The translations under genes and the position numbers were made by a program. From assembly GCA_015059015.1 (NCBI GenBank), contig SVBG01000006.1:62001-126000 (forward strand): a DNA stretch of 64,000 nt. The letters run 5' to 3'. Positions 18,901-26,452 of the stretch are shown in pieces. How positions within the stretch are numbered: position 1 is the stretch's first letter; the number at the start of each line of letters is the position of its first letter. The notes beneath the pieces are model-generated. The model was not told where the DNA came from. It did not search any database and was given only the letters and a program-made list of their open reading frames with translations. The DNA comes from Erysipelotrichaceae bacterium (GTDB lineage: Bacteria > Bacillota_I > Bacilli_A > ML615J-28 > CAG-313).

Positions 18901-20813
18901 CACAAGTTACAGCTGCTAATGGTGCTCAAAATGCTTGGAATTCTTATGTTGGTATTTTAAGACTTGGTCAATGGTTAGCTAATGCGTCTCCAACAACTTG
19001 GAAAGATTCAATGAATCAAGCATTAATTGATGCTACAAAAATTAGAATTCCACTTGTAACTGAATATAAAGTTGGAACTGAAGTTGAACTTGTTAACCTA
19101 GAACTTTATGATGGTAGAGAATTCCTAGGTTGGTACGATGAAGCTGGTAATAAAGTTGAAAAAATTGCTGCTGGAACAAAAGGTAATATCAAATTAACTG
19201 CTAAGTGGAGTGAAGCAATTCCAGTTGAATCATTTACAGTAACTAATCCAATTGAAAAACTATTAAAACTTTCAACTCATCAATTAAATTGGGTAATTGG
19301 ACCAGATAATGCAACATTCAAGAAAGTAACATTTGCATCGTCAAATGAAGAAATATTAACAGTTTCTGAAAAAGGTTTAATCGAAGCTCATAATACTGGT
19401 ACTGCTAAAGTATTAATTACAGTTCATGGTAATACAGCATTAAATATGGAACTTGAAATTGAAGTTTATGTTGATCCATACGTTGACGGTGAATTTGAAG
19501 ATAATTCATATGTTGTTAAAGAAGAATCAATTCAATTATCTGCTACAGTAAATGGTATTAGCAATGCTAAAGTAGCATGGAAATCAAATACTCCAAGTAT
19601 CGCTTCTGTTGATGCAAGTGGTGCTGTAACTGGTATTAAAGAAGGTCTTGCTGAAATCGTTGCTTATGTTGAAGGAAATGAAAAAGTATCATTTACTTTC
19701 TATGTAACAGTATTAGATGCTGAAGCAAGTGGTATCTTAAAATTATTATTAGAAAGTAATAATAATGAAGTTTATTCAAGAGATAATTTATTAATTGGTA
19801 TTAAGATTGGTTCTGATGGTGCTTATTATTCTGATATCGTTGGTAGTGTATCTAAATTATTATTTGAAAACTATGTTGTTCATGATAATTATTATTTATC
19901 TAATCCTAATAATAAATCTACATTAAATGGTGAAGGTATTGGTGGTATTGACTTTATTACAGTTCACTATGCAGCTGATATGCCATATTCTGCTTCTGCA
20001 ATGTACAATGGTGGTAAAAACTTAGCATCATATAATCAATCATGTAATAATGGTGCTTCACAAGCTTCATGGCATTATAGTGTTGGTAATGATGGTATTT
20101 GGGCTTGTCAATCTGAAGCTTATGGTGCATGGCATGCTGGTGCAAGTAAGAAAATGACATGGACTAATAGTGGTGTTACAACTTCTCAAGTTGGTACAGA
20201 TATTTATCCTACAGATGTTACACTTGGAAGTGATGGTTACTTCTATATTAAAGGTGTTAAAACAACTGTTGCTAATACTACATCAAGTACTCAACTTAAT
20301 GGTATGGGTCTAGGCGTAAAACTTGTTGGTAGTACTTGGTATTTAGGTGGTCATTATTATAACTCAAGTTATAAATATATTTCTTCAACTGGTGGTAATA
20401 ATAACTCTATTGGTATGGAAACTTCAGTAAGAGAAGGTTCAGATCTTTGGTTAACATGGCAATATACAGCTCAACTTTGTGCAAAATTATTACTTAAATA
20501 TGAATTACCTCTAAATAGACTTGTAGGTCATCATTTCTTCTCTGGTAAATGGTGTCCACAACCAATGTTAGAAAATGATTTAGAATTATGGTATGAATTT
20601 GTAGAACTTACAAAACAACAAATGAATTTATATGAAAACTATGCTGATTATACATTATCATTTGCAAGTGAAAGTTCATACTTAAAAGATAATGGTAGAG
20701 TTAGCCAATTACCTAACTATCCTGAATGTGTAACTTATACTGTTACTTATACTACAGGTGCTACAACTAAGACTATTACATTATCTTCTATTTTACCTGG
20801 TAATTTAGAATAG
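15987..20813 (+). CDS. Giant surface lipoprotein: InlB-type repeats, Ig-like domains, N-acetylmuramoyl-L-alanine amidase
   Basis: The 1608-residue protein has a lipoprotein signal (lipobox FASC), then a Big_2-like domain (about 25-105). About nine InlB B-repeats follow (about 107-1078; pattern xxYxLDGG...PTKxGYxFLGWY...YAKW), then two Big_2 domains (about 1080-1155 and 1168-1245). The C-terminal amidase_2 domain (about 1320-1545) has ITVHYAAD, WHYSVG, AYGAWHAG, GHHFFSGKWCPQP and IGMETSV, carrying the zinc and catalytic residues. It would cut the stem peptide from muramic acid at the cell surface. Two repeats hold insertions of 110-160 residues. It is a single-gene unit with a strong promoter and terminator. 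Confidence 0.85.
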   Translation: MKKFTKFLFVLLLGAISLFASCKKEIKEVTFTNVPTTMYINDSFTVEYSKQDKVTVEFTSSNSSVATVAGEKVTAVAVGEFTLTATFTLGKNTKEYTFDITVKQSTFAVTYENDGSYADKTNVTTYSVKSLPVALVNPTKDGYTFAGWYLNDVKVTEIPAGTTGDIKLVAKWAEVSYNINYQLDGGVNAEANPATYTVLDEVTLAEPTKEGYNFLGWYLDNELVTKIALGTTGDVEVIAKWEVVGYGITYNLDGGVNAETNPSAFTINDEVVLAAPTKTGYNFLGWYLDDACTVSLEKIENGTTNNVEVYAKWELANYNITYNLDGGSNDGSNPATFTVEDEVVLAAPTKSGYDFLGWYLDDAYTVSLEKIEKGTIGDLTVYAKWEKIKVTKTIKYQLDGGINPTDAPTSYVVGEGCKLPVPTKEGYNFLGWTTSKTSSNYITEISKTYSYNAVLYAHWEKIKVYSEIEYVLDGGELITIGDVSKYVEGEEFVLPVPTQDGFTFLGWSLKEDSTEFIKAIPATSTGKVTVYANWEEYQEPVVGEPFTVNYELNGGEWSWTTGTVSDAAKGIDAVSNLPEIFMADFYTYLLENNLLSSSKVSSKIHVSTWAAFSANNGDPVALYNTTSTVKTGAADGYSELFFDSVNGYEAVGGFLGTSPYKEKYANVTKHMIQMTLYRYPSVPVTDKTFKAGAGFVLDGYFYGTQGLLATSKANYAEFNALRAVIPTPTVSYEGSTPTENSYLVTEGVGGTELKLVAPVKEGHMFLGWYNNPSFEGEAVTSVEFGCTLYAYWYDLNAAAPTFDIDYVLNGGGLPEDAPLVYAQFEGVTLPKPTKKGYTFVGWSTDEEGLETITKIPATARGKFTVYANWVEGEDEIYKITYVYEEGNLPTRTPSSLDEVREYVFTSYYNWLKPSEDYETFKTNVINQWKGQQSQGNYKFYKQGGKDTIDEAYFCNASENFEEWNAWFTVFDAQVTAANGAQNAWNSYVGILRLGQWLANASPTTWKDSMNQALIDATKIRIPLVTEYKVGTEVELVNLELYDGREFLGWYDEAGNKVEKIAAGTKGNIKLTAKWSEAIPVESFTVTNPIEKLLKLSTHQLNWVIGPDNATFKKVTFASSNEEILTVSEKGLIEAHNTGTAKVLITVHGNTALNMELEIEVYVDPYVDGEFEDNSYVVKEESIQLSATVNGISNAKVAWKSNTPSIASVDASGAVTGIKEGLAEIVAYVEGNEKVSFTFYVTVLDAEASGILKLLLESNNNEVYSRDNLLIGIKIGSDGAYYSDIVGSVSKLLFENYVVHDNYYLSNPNNKSTLNGEGIGGIDFITVHYAADMPYSASAMYNGGKNLASYNQSCNNGASQASWHYSVGNDGIWACQSEAYGAWHAGASKKMTWTNSGVTTSQVGTDIYPTDVTLGSDGYFYIKGVKTTVANTTSSTQLNGMGLGVKLVGSTWYLGGHYYNSSYKYISSTGGNNNSIGMETSVREGSDLWLTWQYTAQLCAKLLLKYELPLNRLVGHHFFSGKWCPQPMLENDLELWYEFVELTKQQMNLYENYADYTLSFASESSYLKDNGRVSQLPNYPECVTYTVTYTTGATTKTITLSSILPGNLE

Positions 20814-20822
20814 TATAATATT

Positions 20823-20856
20823 AAATATCCCATTTATAATAAATGGGATATTTTTT
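20823..20856 (+). terminator. Intrinsic terminator of the surface amidase gene
   Basis: A 13-bp stem (20823-20835 with 20841-20853, core ATCCCATTTA / TAAATGGGAT) with a 5-base loop, followed by T's. Confidence 0.9.
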
Positions 20857-20910
20857 GTTGCAAATATTTTTGTTGCAAATATTTTTGTTGCAAATATTTT
20901 TGTTGCAAAT
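20857..20910 (+). repeat. 15-bp tandem repeats carrying TTGCAAAT
   Basis: GTTGCAAATATTTTT is repeated three times without change from 20857 and followed by a fourth GTTGCAAAT at 20902-20910. The array lies between the amidase terminator and the promoter of the T-box leader. TTGCAAATA also occurs at 15931 and 23807, both inside promoters. Confidence 0.85.
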
Positions 20911-20936
20911 TTAGTGCTAAAATATAAAAAAAGGTA

Positions 20937-20942
20937 TATAAT
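20937..20942 (+). promoter_or_regulatory. -10 box of the T-box/metNIQ transcript
   Basis: TATAAT at 20937-20942 predicts a start near 20949, at the 5' end of the T-box leader. No convincing -35 box is seen 17 bp upstream, only TTAGTG at 20911. Confidence 0.45.
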
Positions 20943-20948
20943 GTTAGT

Positions 20949-21261
20949 AGAAAAATAATTAATAACTTTGAAAAGAAGAGTAAATAACTAATTCTTTTAT
21001 AGAGAGTCTTTGTTGGTGGAAATAAGATATTGGGTGGTTATTGAACATGGTCTTGGAGTTGGATTGTCGATATTTAGGCTTTCCCGGGTGCTCCCGTTAT
21101 CGAGATAAAGTTTAAGTCTTAATTGGAATATTACCACTATTCTTTTATTATTGGGATTGAACTTGATAAGGGTTAAATCGTGAGGTTTAACTGAAGAAAG
21201 GTGGTAACACGAGAAGTATATACTCGTCCTTTTATTTGTGTACAATAAAAGGACGTTTTTT
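20949..21261 (+). ncRNA. T-box leader, methionine specifier, controlling metNIQ
   Basis: The leader has the parts of a T-box in order: AGTA of the specifier-loop S-turn (about 20979), the AGAGAG box (21001-21006), and GAAC followed by specifier ATG (21047-21049) and a purine. The T-box sequence GGTGGTAACACG (21199-21210) has the UGGU bulge that pairs with ACCA of an uncharged tRNA. The terminator is CGTCCTTTTATT / AATAAAAGGACG (21224-21255) with T's. Uncharged tRNA-Met should stabilise the antiterminator and turn on the methionine transporter that follows. Confidence 0.9.
21224..21261 (+). terminator. Regulated terminator of the T-box leader
   Basis: A 12-bp perfect stem, CGTCCTTTTATT (21224-21235) with AATAAAAGGACG (21244-21255), followed by six T's. 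Its 5' arm lies directly after the T-box sequence, as expected for terminator/antiterminator exchange. Confidence 0.9.
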
Positions 21262-21296
21262 ATTTGTTTCTTATTTGAAAGGATGGTGACTAATCT

Positions 21297-22274
21297 TTGA
21301 ATGAATATATTTTAGAGATTAAAAACTTATCAAAAAGTTTTGGTGAACATAGAGTGCTATCTAATATTAATCTTTTGATTGAAAAGAAGGATGTATATGG
21401 CATTTTAGGGTTATCTGGAGCAGGAAAGTCTACACTTATTAGATGTATTAATGGACTTGAAAAGTTTGATGAGGGTGAAATTTTATTTAAAGGTAATAAA
21501 GTTTTATTTGATAGAGACTATCGTAAAAATGTTGCGATGATATTCCAACAATTTAATCTATTAGACCAACGTACAGTTTTAAAAAATGTAGAACTTGCTG
21601 GTGAATTATTTAAGGATCCTGATACAAAACAAAAAGCCTTATATTATTTAGAAATGGTTGGTTTATTAGATAAGTTAGATAGTTATCCTTCACAACTTTC
21701 AGGGGGTCAAAAACAACGCGTTGCGATCGCAAGAGCATTAATGAGTGAACCTGAGATATTACTTTGTGATGAAGCAACTTCTGCCCTTGACCCTGATACT
21801 ACTAATCAAGTATTAACATTATTAAAAGATCTTAATGAAAAATTAGGACTTACAATTATTATGATTTCTCATCAAATGAATGTTATTGAGAAAATTTGTA
21901 ATAAAGTAGCAATTATTGATAATGCTAAAATTGTTGAAAGTGGTGAAACGCAAGAAATATTCTTGTATCCAAAAACTGAAATTAGTAAAAAAATAATTTA
22001 TTCAGGTCATATTAACACAAAGAGTGATGATTCTAAGTTGTTAAAAGTCATCTTTAATGGTGAACTTGATATGCCATTAATTGCTAATATTGTTCAGGAT
22101 TGTAATATTGTATTATCAATTATATATGCTGACTCTAAAGTAGTTAATGGTCATGTATTTGGACAATTAATATTCAAGATGCCTGCTGATATTAACGATG
22201 TATTAAAACTTCGTAAATATCTAGAGTTAAAGAATATTAATTATAAGGAGGTGGATGCAAGTGAGTTTTTCTGA
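21297..22274 (+). CDS. metN: Methionine ABC transporter, ATP-binding protein MetN
   Basis: The 325-residue protein is an ABC ATPase with Walker A GLSGAGKST, signature LSGGQ, Walker B LLCDEATSALD and an H-loop ISHQ. A C-terminal NIL domain (about 250-325) senses methionine in MetN and closes the transporter by trans-inhibition. The start is TTG at 21297; AAGGATGG lies about 10 bases upstream, and nearby ATG and GTG codons are in other frames. It follows a Met T-box and precedes the permease and lipoprotein, a complete D/L-methionine importer. Confidence 0.95.
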   Translation: MNEYILEIKNLSKSFGEHRVLSNINLLIEKKDVYGILGLSGAGKSTLIRCINGLEKFDEGEILFKGNKVLFDRDYRKNVAMIFQQFNLLDQRTVLKNVELAGELFKDPDTKQKALYYLEMVGLLDKLDSYPSQLSGGQKQRVAIARALMSEPEILLCDEATSALDPDTTNQVLTLLKDLNEKLGLTIIMISHQMNVIEKICNKVAIIDNAKIVESGETQEIFLYPKTEISKKIIYSGHINTKSDDSKLLKVIFNGELDMPLIANIVQDCNIVLSIIYADSKVVNGHVFGQLIFKMPADINDVLKLRKYLELKNINYKEVDASEFF

Positions 22275-22929
22275 GATTTTTAAAATGATTTTAGAAACTC
22301 TAGGAATGACATTTATTTCTTGTGGACTTGCTTACTTATTAGGTCTTCCGATGGGAATCTTACTTAATGTTACATCTAAAAAAGGAATTATGCCATGTAA
22401 ATGGTTAAATACGATTCTTAGTTTAATAATTAATATTTTAAGATCAATTCCTTGTTTAATTATTGTTGTACTTTTAATGCAAACTGTTCGTGGGGTATTT
22501 GGACGTGCTACTGGTGAATGGTATACGATTATTATACCTCTACTCGTTACTTCATTTGGATTTGTATCACGAATGGTTGAACAATCTTTAGCCGAGGTGG
22601 ATAATGGAAAAATTGAAGCAATAGAGTCACTTGGTGCTACAAAATTTCAAATAATTACAAAAGTACTATTACCCGAAACAAGAGCTTCCTTAATTTCAGG
22701 TTTAGCAGTTACGCTTGTTTCAATACTAGGTTATACATCATTTGCATATAATATTGGTGCAGGTGGTTTAATTGCTGGTATATGGACGTTCTATTCAAAA
22801 AATACTGGTGATTATTTAAGTGAACCATTCTTCTGGATTATGATTATTATTGTTATTTTAATCGTTCAAGGTATCCAAGAATTAGGTTTATTAATTTCAA
22901 AGAAAATAGATAAAAGGAGAATATTATAA
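22261..22929 (+). CDS. metI: Methionine ABC transporter permease MetI
   Basis: The protein of about 222 residues has five or six membrane segments and the EAA loop (EAIESLGATKFQIITKVLLPE) that contacts MetN. It is a typical MetI. The frame opens with ATG at 22255, but the ribosome binding site AAGGAGGTG (22245-22253) leaves only one base to it and seven to GTG at 22261, so GTG is the better start. Either way it overlaps the metN end, and its stop overlaps the metQ start, which indicates tight coupling. Confidence 0.92.
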   Translation: MSFSEIFKMILETLGMTFISCGLAYLLGLPMGILLNVTSKKGIMPCKWLNTILSLIINILRSIPCLIIVVLLMQTVRGVFGRATGEWYTIIIPLLVTSFGFVSRMVEQSLAEVDNGKIEAIESLGATKFQIITKVLLPETRASLISGLAVTLVSILGYTSFAYNIGAGGLIAGIWTFYSKNTGDYLSEPFFWIMIIIVILIVQGIQELGLLISKKIDKRRIL

Positions 22930-23759
22930 TGAAAAAAAGTTTTTTATGCTTAGTTGCTGTTTTAGTTTTATGTTTAACTGTTGGTCTTACATCTTGTAAT
23001 AAAAAAGATAAGACAATTTATGTTTGTGCAAGTGAACTTCCACATGCTGATATTTTAGAAAATGCTGTTGCACCTATTTTAAAAGAAAAAGGATATACTT
23101 TAAAAGTTACAGTTTTAGATTGGACTATTCAAAATGATTCTGTTGCAAATAAAGATTATGATGCTAACTATTTCCAACATGTTCCTTATTTAGAAACATA
23201 TACTGGCACAGTTAAATTATTTGCTGCTGCTAAAGTTCACTATGAACCACTTGGAATTTATAAAGGTTCATCAACTGGTGCTTTATCTGAAGGAAAAACA
23301 TTTGCTATTTGTAATGATGAATCAAATGCAATTAGAGCTTTAGAATTATTAAAAGCAAATGGTGTAATTGATACTGTTCCTGCTAATAATGATAAACTTA
23401 CTTTTACTGGTTCTAGTTGGACATCTGAAAATGGTGTTACAGTTACATTAATTGCAGAAGAATTATTAGTTGCTTCAATGACAGATTATGACTTTGTATG
23501 TCTTCCATGTAATACTGCTTTAACTGGTAATGTAAGTGCATCTTTACAAGTTGCTAAAGAAGTTGATGCTGATCTTGTTGCTGCTAAAGCAAATGTTCTA
23601 GCTGCAAGAGTGGATGATTATAAAAATGATGAAGTATATAAAACTAAGATTGATGTATTAACAGATGCATTACTTTCTAAAGAAGTAAGTGATTACGTAA
23701 ACCAAAAATGGGGTGGAGCAATCACTTGTGATTCAAGTTCACAAATTGATTTAAGATAA
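22929..23759 (+). CDS. metQ: Methionine-binding lipoprotein MetQ
   Basis: The 276-residue protein is a lipoprotein of the NlpA/MetQ family: lipobox LTSC, then ASELPHADILE and YDANYFQHVPYLETY, which shape the methionine pocket. It delivers methionine to MetNI at the outer face of the membrane. The ATG overlaps the metI stop (TAATG), with AAAAGGAGAA upstream. The transporter is complete with these three genes. No clear terminator with a T-run follows; the hairpin at about 23769-23788 lacks one. Confidence 0.93.
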   Translation: MKKSFLCLVAVLVLCLTVGLTSCNKKDKTIYVCASELPHADILENAVAPILKEKGYTLKVTVLDWTIQNDSVANKDYDANYFQHVPYLETYTGTVKLFAAAKVHYEPLGIYKGSSTGALSEGKTFAICNDESNAIRALELLKANGVIDTVPANNDKLTFTGSSWTSENGVTVTLIAEELLVASMTDYDFVCLPCNTALTGNVSASLQVAKEVDADLVAAKANVLAARVDDYKNDEVYKTKIDVLTDALLSKEVSDYVNQKWGGAITCDSSSQIDLR

Positions 23760-23796
23760 TTAATAAAAAATGAAAATGTTTTCATTTGCATATTTA

Positions 23797-23825
23797 TTTA
23801 CATAGATTGCAAATAGGTATATAAT
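23797..23825 (+). promoter_or_regulatory. Promoter of the second leader and amino-acid ABC operon
   Basis: TTTACA (23797-23802), a 17-bp spacer and TATAAT (23820-23825). The word TTGCAAATA (23807-23815) lies in the spacer. Confidence 0.75.
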
Positions 23826-23831
23826 TATTAT

Positions 23832-24001
23832 ATAAAATAAATATTTGGAAAAGATAGGATTTATTCCTTGATTATAATTATGCGATTAGCTTTTAATTTT
23901 CACATAATTATAAGCTAGTTGCAAAGATGAGGCTTATAGTGTTAAAGCCTAATTGTTGAATTAATGCACCTAGAAAAGGAAGATCTTTTCTAGGTGTTTT
24001 T
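23832..24001 (+). ncRNA. Structured leader of the amino-acid ABC operon, class not identified
   Basis: Transcribed from the promoter at 23797, this stretch of about 170 nt contains a long hairpin (TTATAATTATG with CATAATTATAA, about 23873-23915), a GGCTT/AAGCC stem (about 23932-23950) and a 12-bp terminator (23967-23996) just before the ribosome binding site of the gene at 24026. The layout is that of a riboswitch or attenuator. The motifs of the lysine, SAM, glycine and T-box classes are absent, so the ligand is unknown, an amino acid being most likely from context. Confidence 0.6.
23967..24001 (+). terminator. Intrinsic terminator inside the leader
   Basis: CACCTAGAAAAG (23967-23978) pairs perfectly with CTTTTCTAGGTG (23985-23996), followed by five T's. 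It lies 25 bp before the start codon, so it should be read as a regulated attenuator rather than an operon end. Confidence 0.9.
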
Positions 24002-24025
24002 AAATAACTTGGAGGAAATAAAATT

Positions 24026-24877
24026 ATGAAAAAATTATTTGTTTGTTTTGTTTGTGTTTTAGCTGCTGTTTGTATCGCTTCATGTGATAATACTGAGAGT
24101 AAAGATGTTGTTAAAGTAATTGATATTAAATTAACTGAAGAAGAATATGCATTTGCAGTTAAAAAGGGAAATACTAAATTAGTAGAAGATTTTAATGCAT
24201 TTTTAGTTGAAATTACAGAAAATGGTAAGTTTGATGAAATTGTTGCTAAATATTTCGAAAATAAAGGTACTAAAGTTGGTGTTGAAATTTCAATTGATAG
24301 TGTTGCTAATACTGATGAAAACTTTGTAGTTGCAACTAACTGTCCTTTTGAACCATTTGAATATATTGGTGATGATGGTAAAGCTTATGGTATTGACCTT
24401 GAAATTGCTGCTTTATATGCAGAAGCTAAAGGTTTAGAATTAGTTGTTAAAAATATTGCTTTTGATGCTATCTTAAATGATGTAAATGCTGGTTATTCTG
24501 ATATGGGTATGGCTGGTATGACAGTTAATGAAGATCGTTTAGTATCAAATGATTTTACAACTGCATATTATCAAGCATCTCAAAAAATTATTGTTGCTGC
24601 TGATAATACAGATTTTGATGAATGTAAAACTGCTGAAGATGTAGAAAATGTATTAAAAGCTTTAACTGGTAAAAAAATAGGTTACCAAACTGGTACAACT
24701 GGTAACTGGTATGTAGCTGGTGATGCTGACTGGGGATTTGATGGATTTGCTAATGTTGAAGCTAAAGGTTATAGTACAGCTCAACTTGCTATTCAAGATT
24801 TAGTAAATGGTCAAATTTATGCAGTAGTAGTTGATGAAGCACCTGGTGCTGCAATGGTGGAAGCATTTAATAAATAA
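24026..24877 (+). CDS. Amino-acid ABC transporter binding lipoprotein, apparently circularly permuted
   Basis: The 283-residue family 3 solute-binding protein has a lipobox (IASC). After the anchor come KVIDIKLTEEEYAFAVKKGN and LVEDFNAFLVEITENGKFDEI, a block that is normally the C-terminal end of this family. It is followed by a linker and the normal N-terminal start (FVVATNCPFEPFEY, GIDLEIAALYAE, MAGMTVNEDR). The chain ends at VVDEAPGAAMVEAFNK, just where the moved block would normally follow. It should bind a polar amino acid outside the cell and hand it to the permease at 24877, whose ATG overlaps its stop. Confidence 0.85.
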   Translation: MKKLFVCFVCVLAAVCIASCDNTESKDVVKVIDIKLTEEEYAFAVKKGNTKLVEDFNAFLVEITENGKFDEIVAKYFENKGTKVGVEISIDSVANTDENFVVATNCPFEPFEYIGDDGKAYGIDLEIAALYAEAKGLELVVKNIAFDAILNDVNAGYSDMGMAGMTVNEDRLVSNDFTTAYYQASQKIIVAADNTDFDECKTAEDVENVLKALTGKKIGYQTGTTGNWYVAGDADWGFDGFANVEAKGYSTAQLAIQDLVNGQIYAVVVDEAPGAAMVEAFNK

Positions 24878-25581
24878 TGGGTAAAAAGTTTCAAGTTTTT
24901 CTTGACGCTTTACAAAAAGAATATTTCCAAAAATTACTTTTAACAGGATTAAAAAATACAATTTTAATTGCTGTTTTAGGTTTATTGATTGGTATTATTT
25001 TAGGTACGATAATAGCGATGGTAAAAGTTGCTCCTAAATATAAATGGTACATGAAAGTATTAAATTCTATATGTAACGTTTATGTTGAGTTCTTTAGAGG
25101 AACTCCGATGACAGTTCAACTATTACTTGCATACTATGTTATCGTACCTTTAATTGGGCTTAAAGGTGTTGAAGCGTTAAATGTCGGTATAATTGTTTTT
25201 GGTTTAAATAGTGCAGCATATGTATCAGAAATAATGAGGGGTGGAATTAATTCAGTAGATTCAGGTCAGTTAATCGCTGGTCGTGCACTTGGTTTAAGTT
25301 ATCCAATTACAATGATTAAAATTGTGATTCCACAAGCAATTAAAAATATTTTACCTACGCTTGGGAATGAGTTTATTACTTTAATTAAAGAAACTTCTGT
25401 AGTAAGTTTTATTACTGTTGCAGATTTATATAATGCATTCTATAGCATTAGTTTAAGTACTCACGATACAATAATTGCATATCTTGCTATGGCATTAATA
25501 TATCTTGGATTAGTATTACTAATTACATTGTTAGTTAAAGTATTAGAAAGGAGTTTAGGCAAGAGTGATCGACGTAATTAA
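24877..25581 (+). CDS. Polar amino-acid ABC transporter permease
   Basis: The 234-residue HisM/GlnP-type permease has about five membrane segments, the family motif [17 protein letters not shown] and the EAA loop ([26 protein letters not shown]) that docks the ATPase. Its ATG overlaps the stop of the binding-protein gene (TAATG), and its 3' end overlaps the next ATPase gene by 17 bp. The substrate cannot be told from the sequence; glutamine, cystine, histidine or arginine are usual for the family. Confidence 0.92.
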   Translation: MGKKFQVFLDALQKEYFQKLLLTGLKNTILIAVLGLLIGIILGTIIAMVKVAPKYKWYMKVLNSICNVYVEFFRGTPMTVQLLLAYYVIVPLIGLKGVEALNVGIIVFGLNSAAYVSEIMRGGINSVDSGQLIAGRALGLSYPITMIKIVIPQAIKNILPTLGNEFITLIKETSVVSFITVADLYNAFYSISLSTHDTIIAYLAMALIYLGLVLLITLLVKVLERSLGKSDRRN

Positions 25582-26332
25582 TTTGAAAAAGAACTTTGGT
25601 GATTTACATGTTTTACGTGGTGTTAATTTATCTGTAAAAGATGGAGAAAAAGTTTGTATTATTGGTCCTTCAGGTAGTGGTAAATCTACATTACTTTATT
25701 GTTTAAACTGTTTAACAGATCCATCAAGTGGTCAAATAATTTATGATGGAAAAGACATAACAAATTTTGATGTAAATATAAATACTGTAAGAGAATCAAT
25801 TGGAATGGTTTTCCAACAATTCAATTTATTTAAACACAAAACAGTTTTACAAAATATAATATTAGCTCCAGTACATATTCAAACAAAATACTTAAGAAAA
25901 GGTATTAAAGATTATGGTAATACAAAAAAAGAAATTATTGAAAATAATAAAAAATATGCAATGGAGTTGTTAGAAAAAATTGGTCTTGCCGATAAAGCCA
26001 ATGCTTATCCTAATACTTTATCAGGTGGACAACAACAAAGAATTGCTATTGTAAGAACTCTTGCAATGAATCCAAAATTAATATTATTTGATGAACCAAC
26101 AAGTGCATTAGATCCAGAAATGGTAAAAGAAGTTTTAGATTTAATTAAAGATATTGCAAAAGGCAATATTACAATGATTATTGTTACTCATGAAATGGGG
26201 TTTGCTAGAGAAGTTGCAGATAGAGTAATCTTTATGGATGAAGGTGTTGTATTAGAAGAAGGAACACCTAAAGAAATTTTTGATAATCCTAAAATGCCAA
26301 GAACAAAAGAATTTTTAAGTAAAGTATTATAA
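25565..26332 (+). CDS. Polar amino-acid ABC transporter ATP-binding protein
   Basis: The 255-residue HisP/GlnQ-type ATPase has Walker [11 protein letters not shown]-loop MVFQQFNLF, signature LSGGQQQR, Walker [14 protein letters not shown] and H-loop VTHEMGFA. A stretch of about 15 extra residues ([16 protein letters not shown]) lies between the Q-loop and the signature. It starts with GTG at 25565 inside the permease gene, with AAGGAG 14 bases upstream. With the binding protein and permease it completes a three-gene importer, closed by a terminator at 26339. Confidence 0.93.
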   Translation: MIDVINLKKNFGDLHVLRGVNLSVKDGEKVCIIGPSGSGKSTLLYCLNCLTDPSSGQIIYDGKDITNFDVNINTVRESIGMVFQQFNLFKHKTVLQNIILAPVHIQTKYLRKGIKDYGNTKKEIIENNKKYAMELLEKIGLADKANAYPNTLSGGQQQRIAIVRTLAMNPKLILFDEPTSALDPEMVKEVLDLIKDIAKGNITMIIVTHEMGFAREVADRVIFMDEGVVLEEGTPKEIFDNPKMPRTKEFLSKVL

Positions 26333-26338
26333 TAATTA

Positions 26339-26373
26339 AAACATTAATTAGTTTTTGCTGATTAATGTTTTTT
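26339..26373 (+). terminator. Intrinsic terminator of the amino-acid ABC operon
   Basis: AAACATTAATTAG (26339-26351) pairs with CTGATTAATGTTT (26358-26370), including one T-G pair, followed by T's. Confidence 0.85.
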
Positions 26374-26452
26374 CTTTAAAAAAAATATGTAAATGATTTA
26401 GTTAAACTGTAGATTTATGGTAAAATATAAAGGAGTTTAGGAGAAATTATTT

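Noticed and set aside
20857-20910. CRISPR array
   Set aside because: The unit is 15 bp and strictly tandem without spacers; there are no cas genes.
23832-24001. Lysine, SAM or glycine riboswitch
   Set aside because: The core consensus motifs of these classes (for example AGAGGTGC and GCCGAAG for lysine) are not present.
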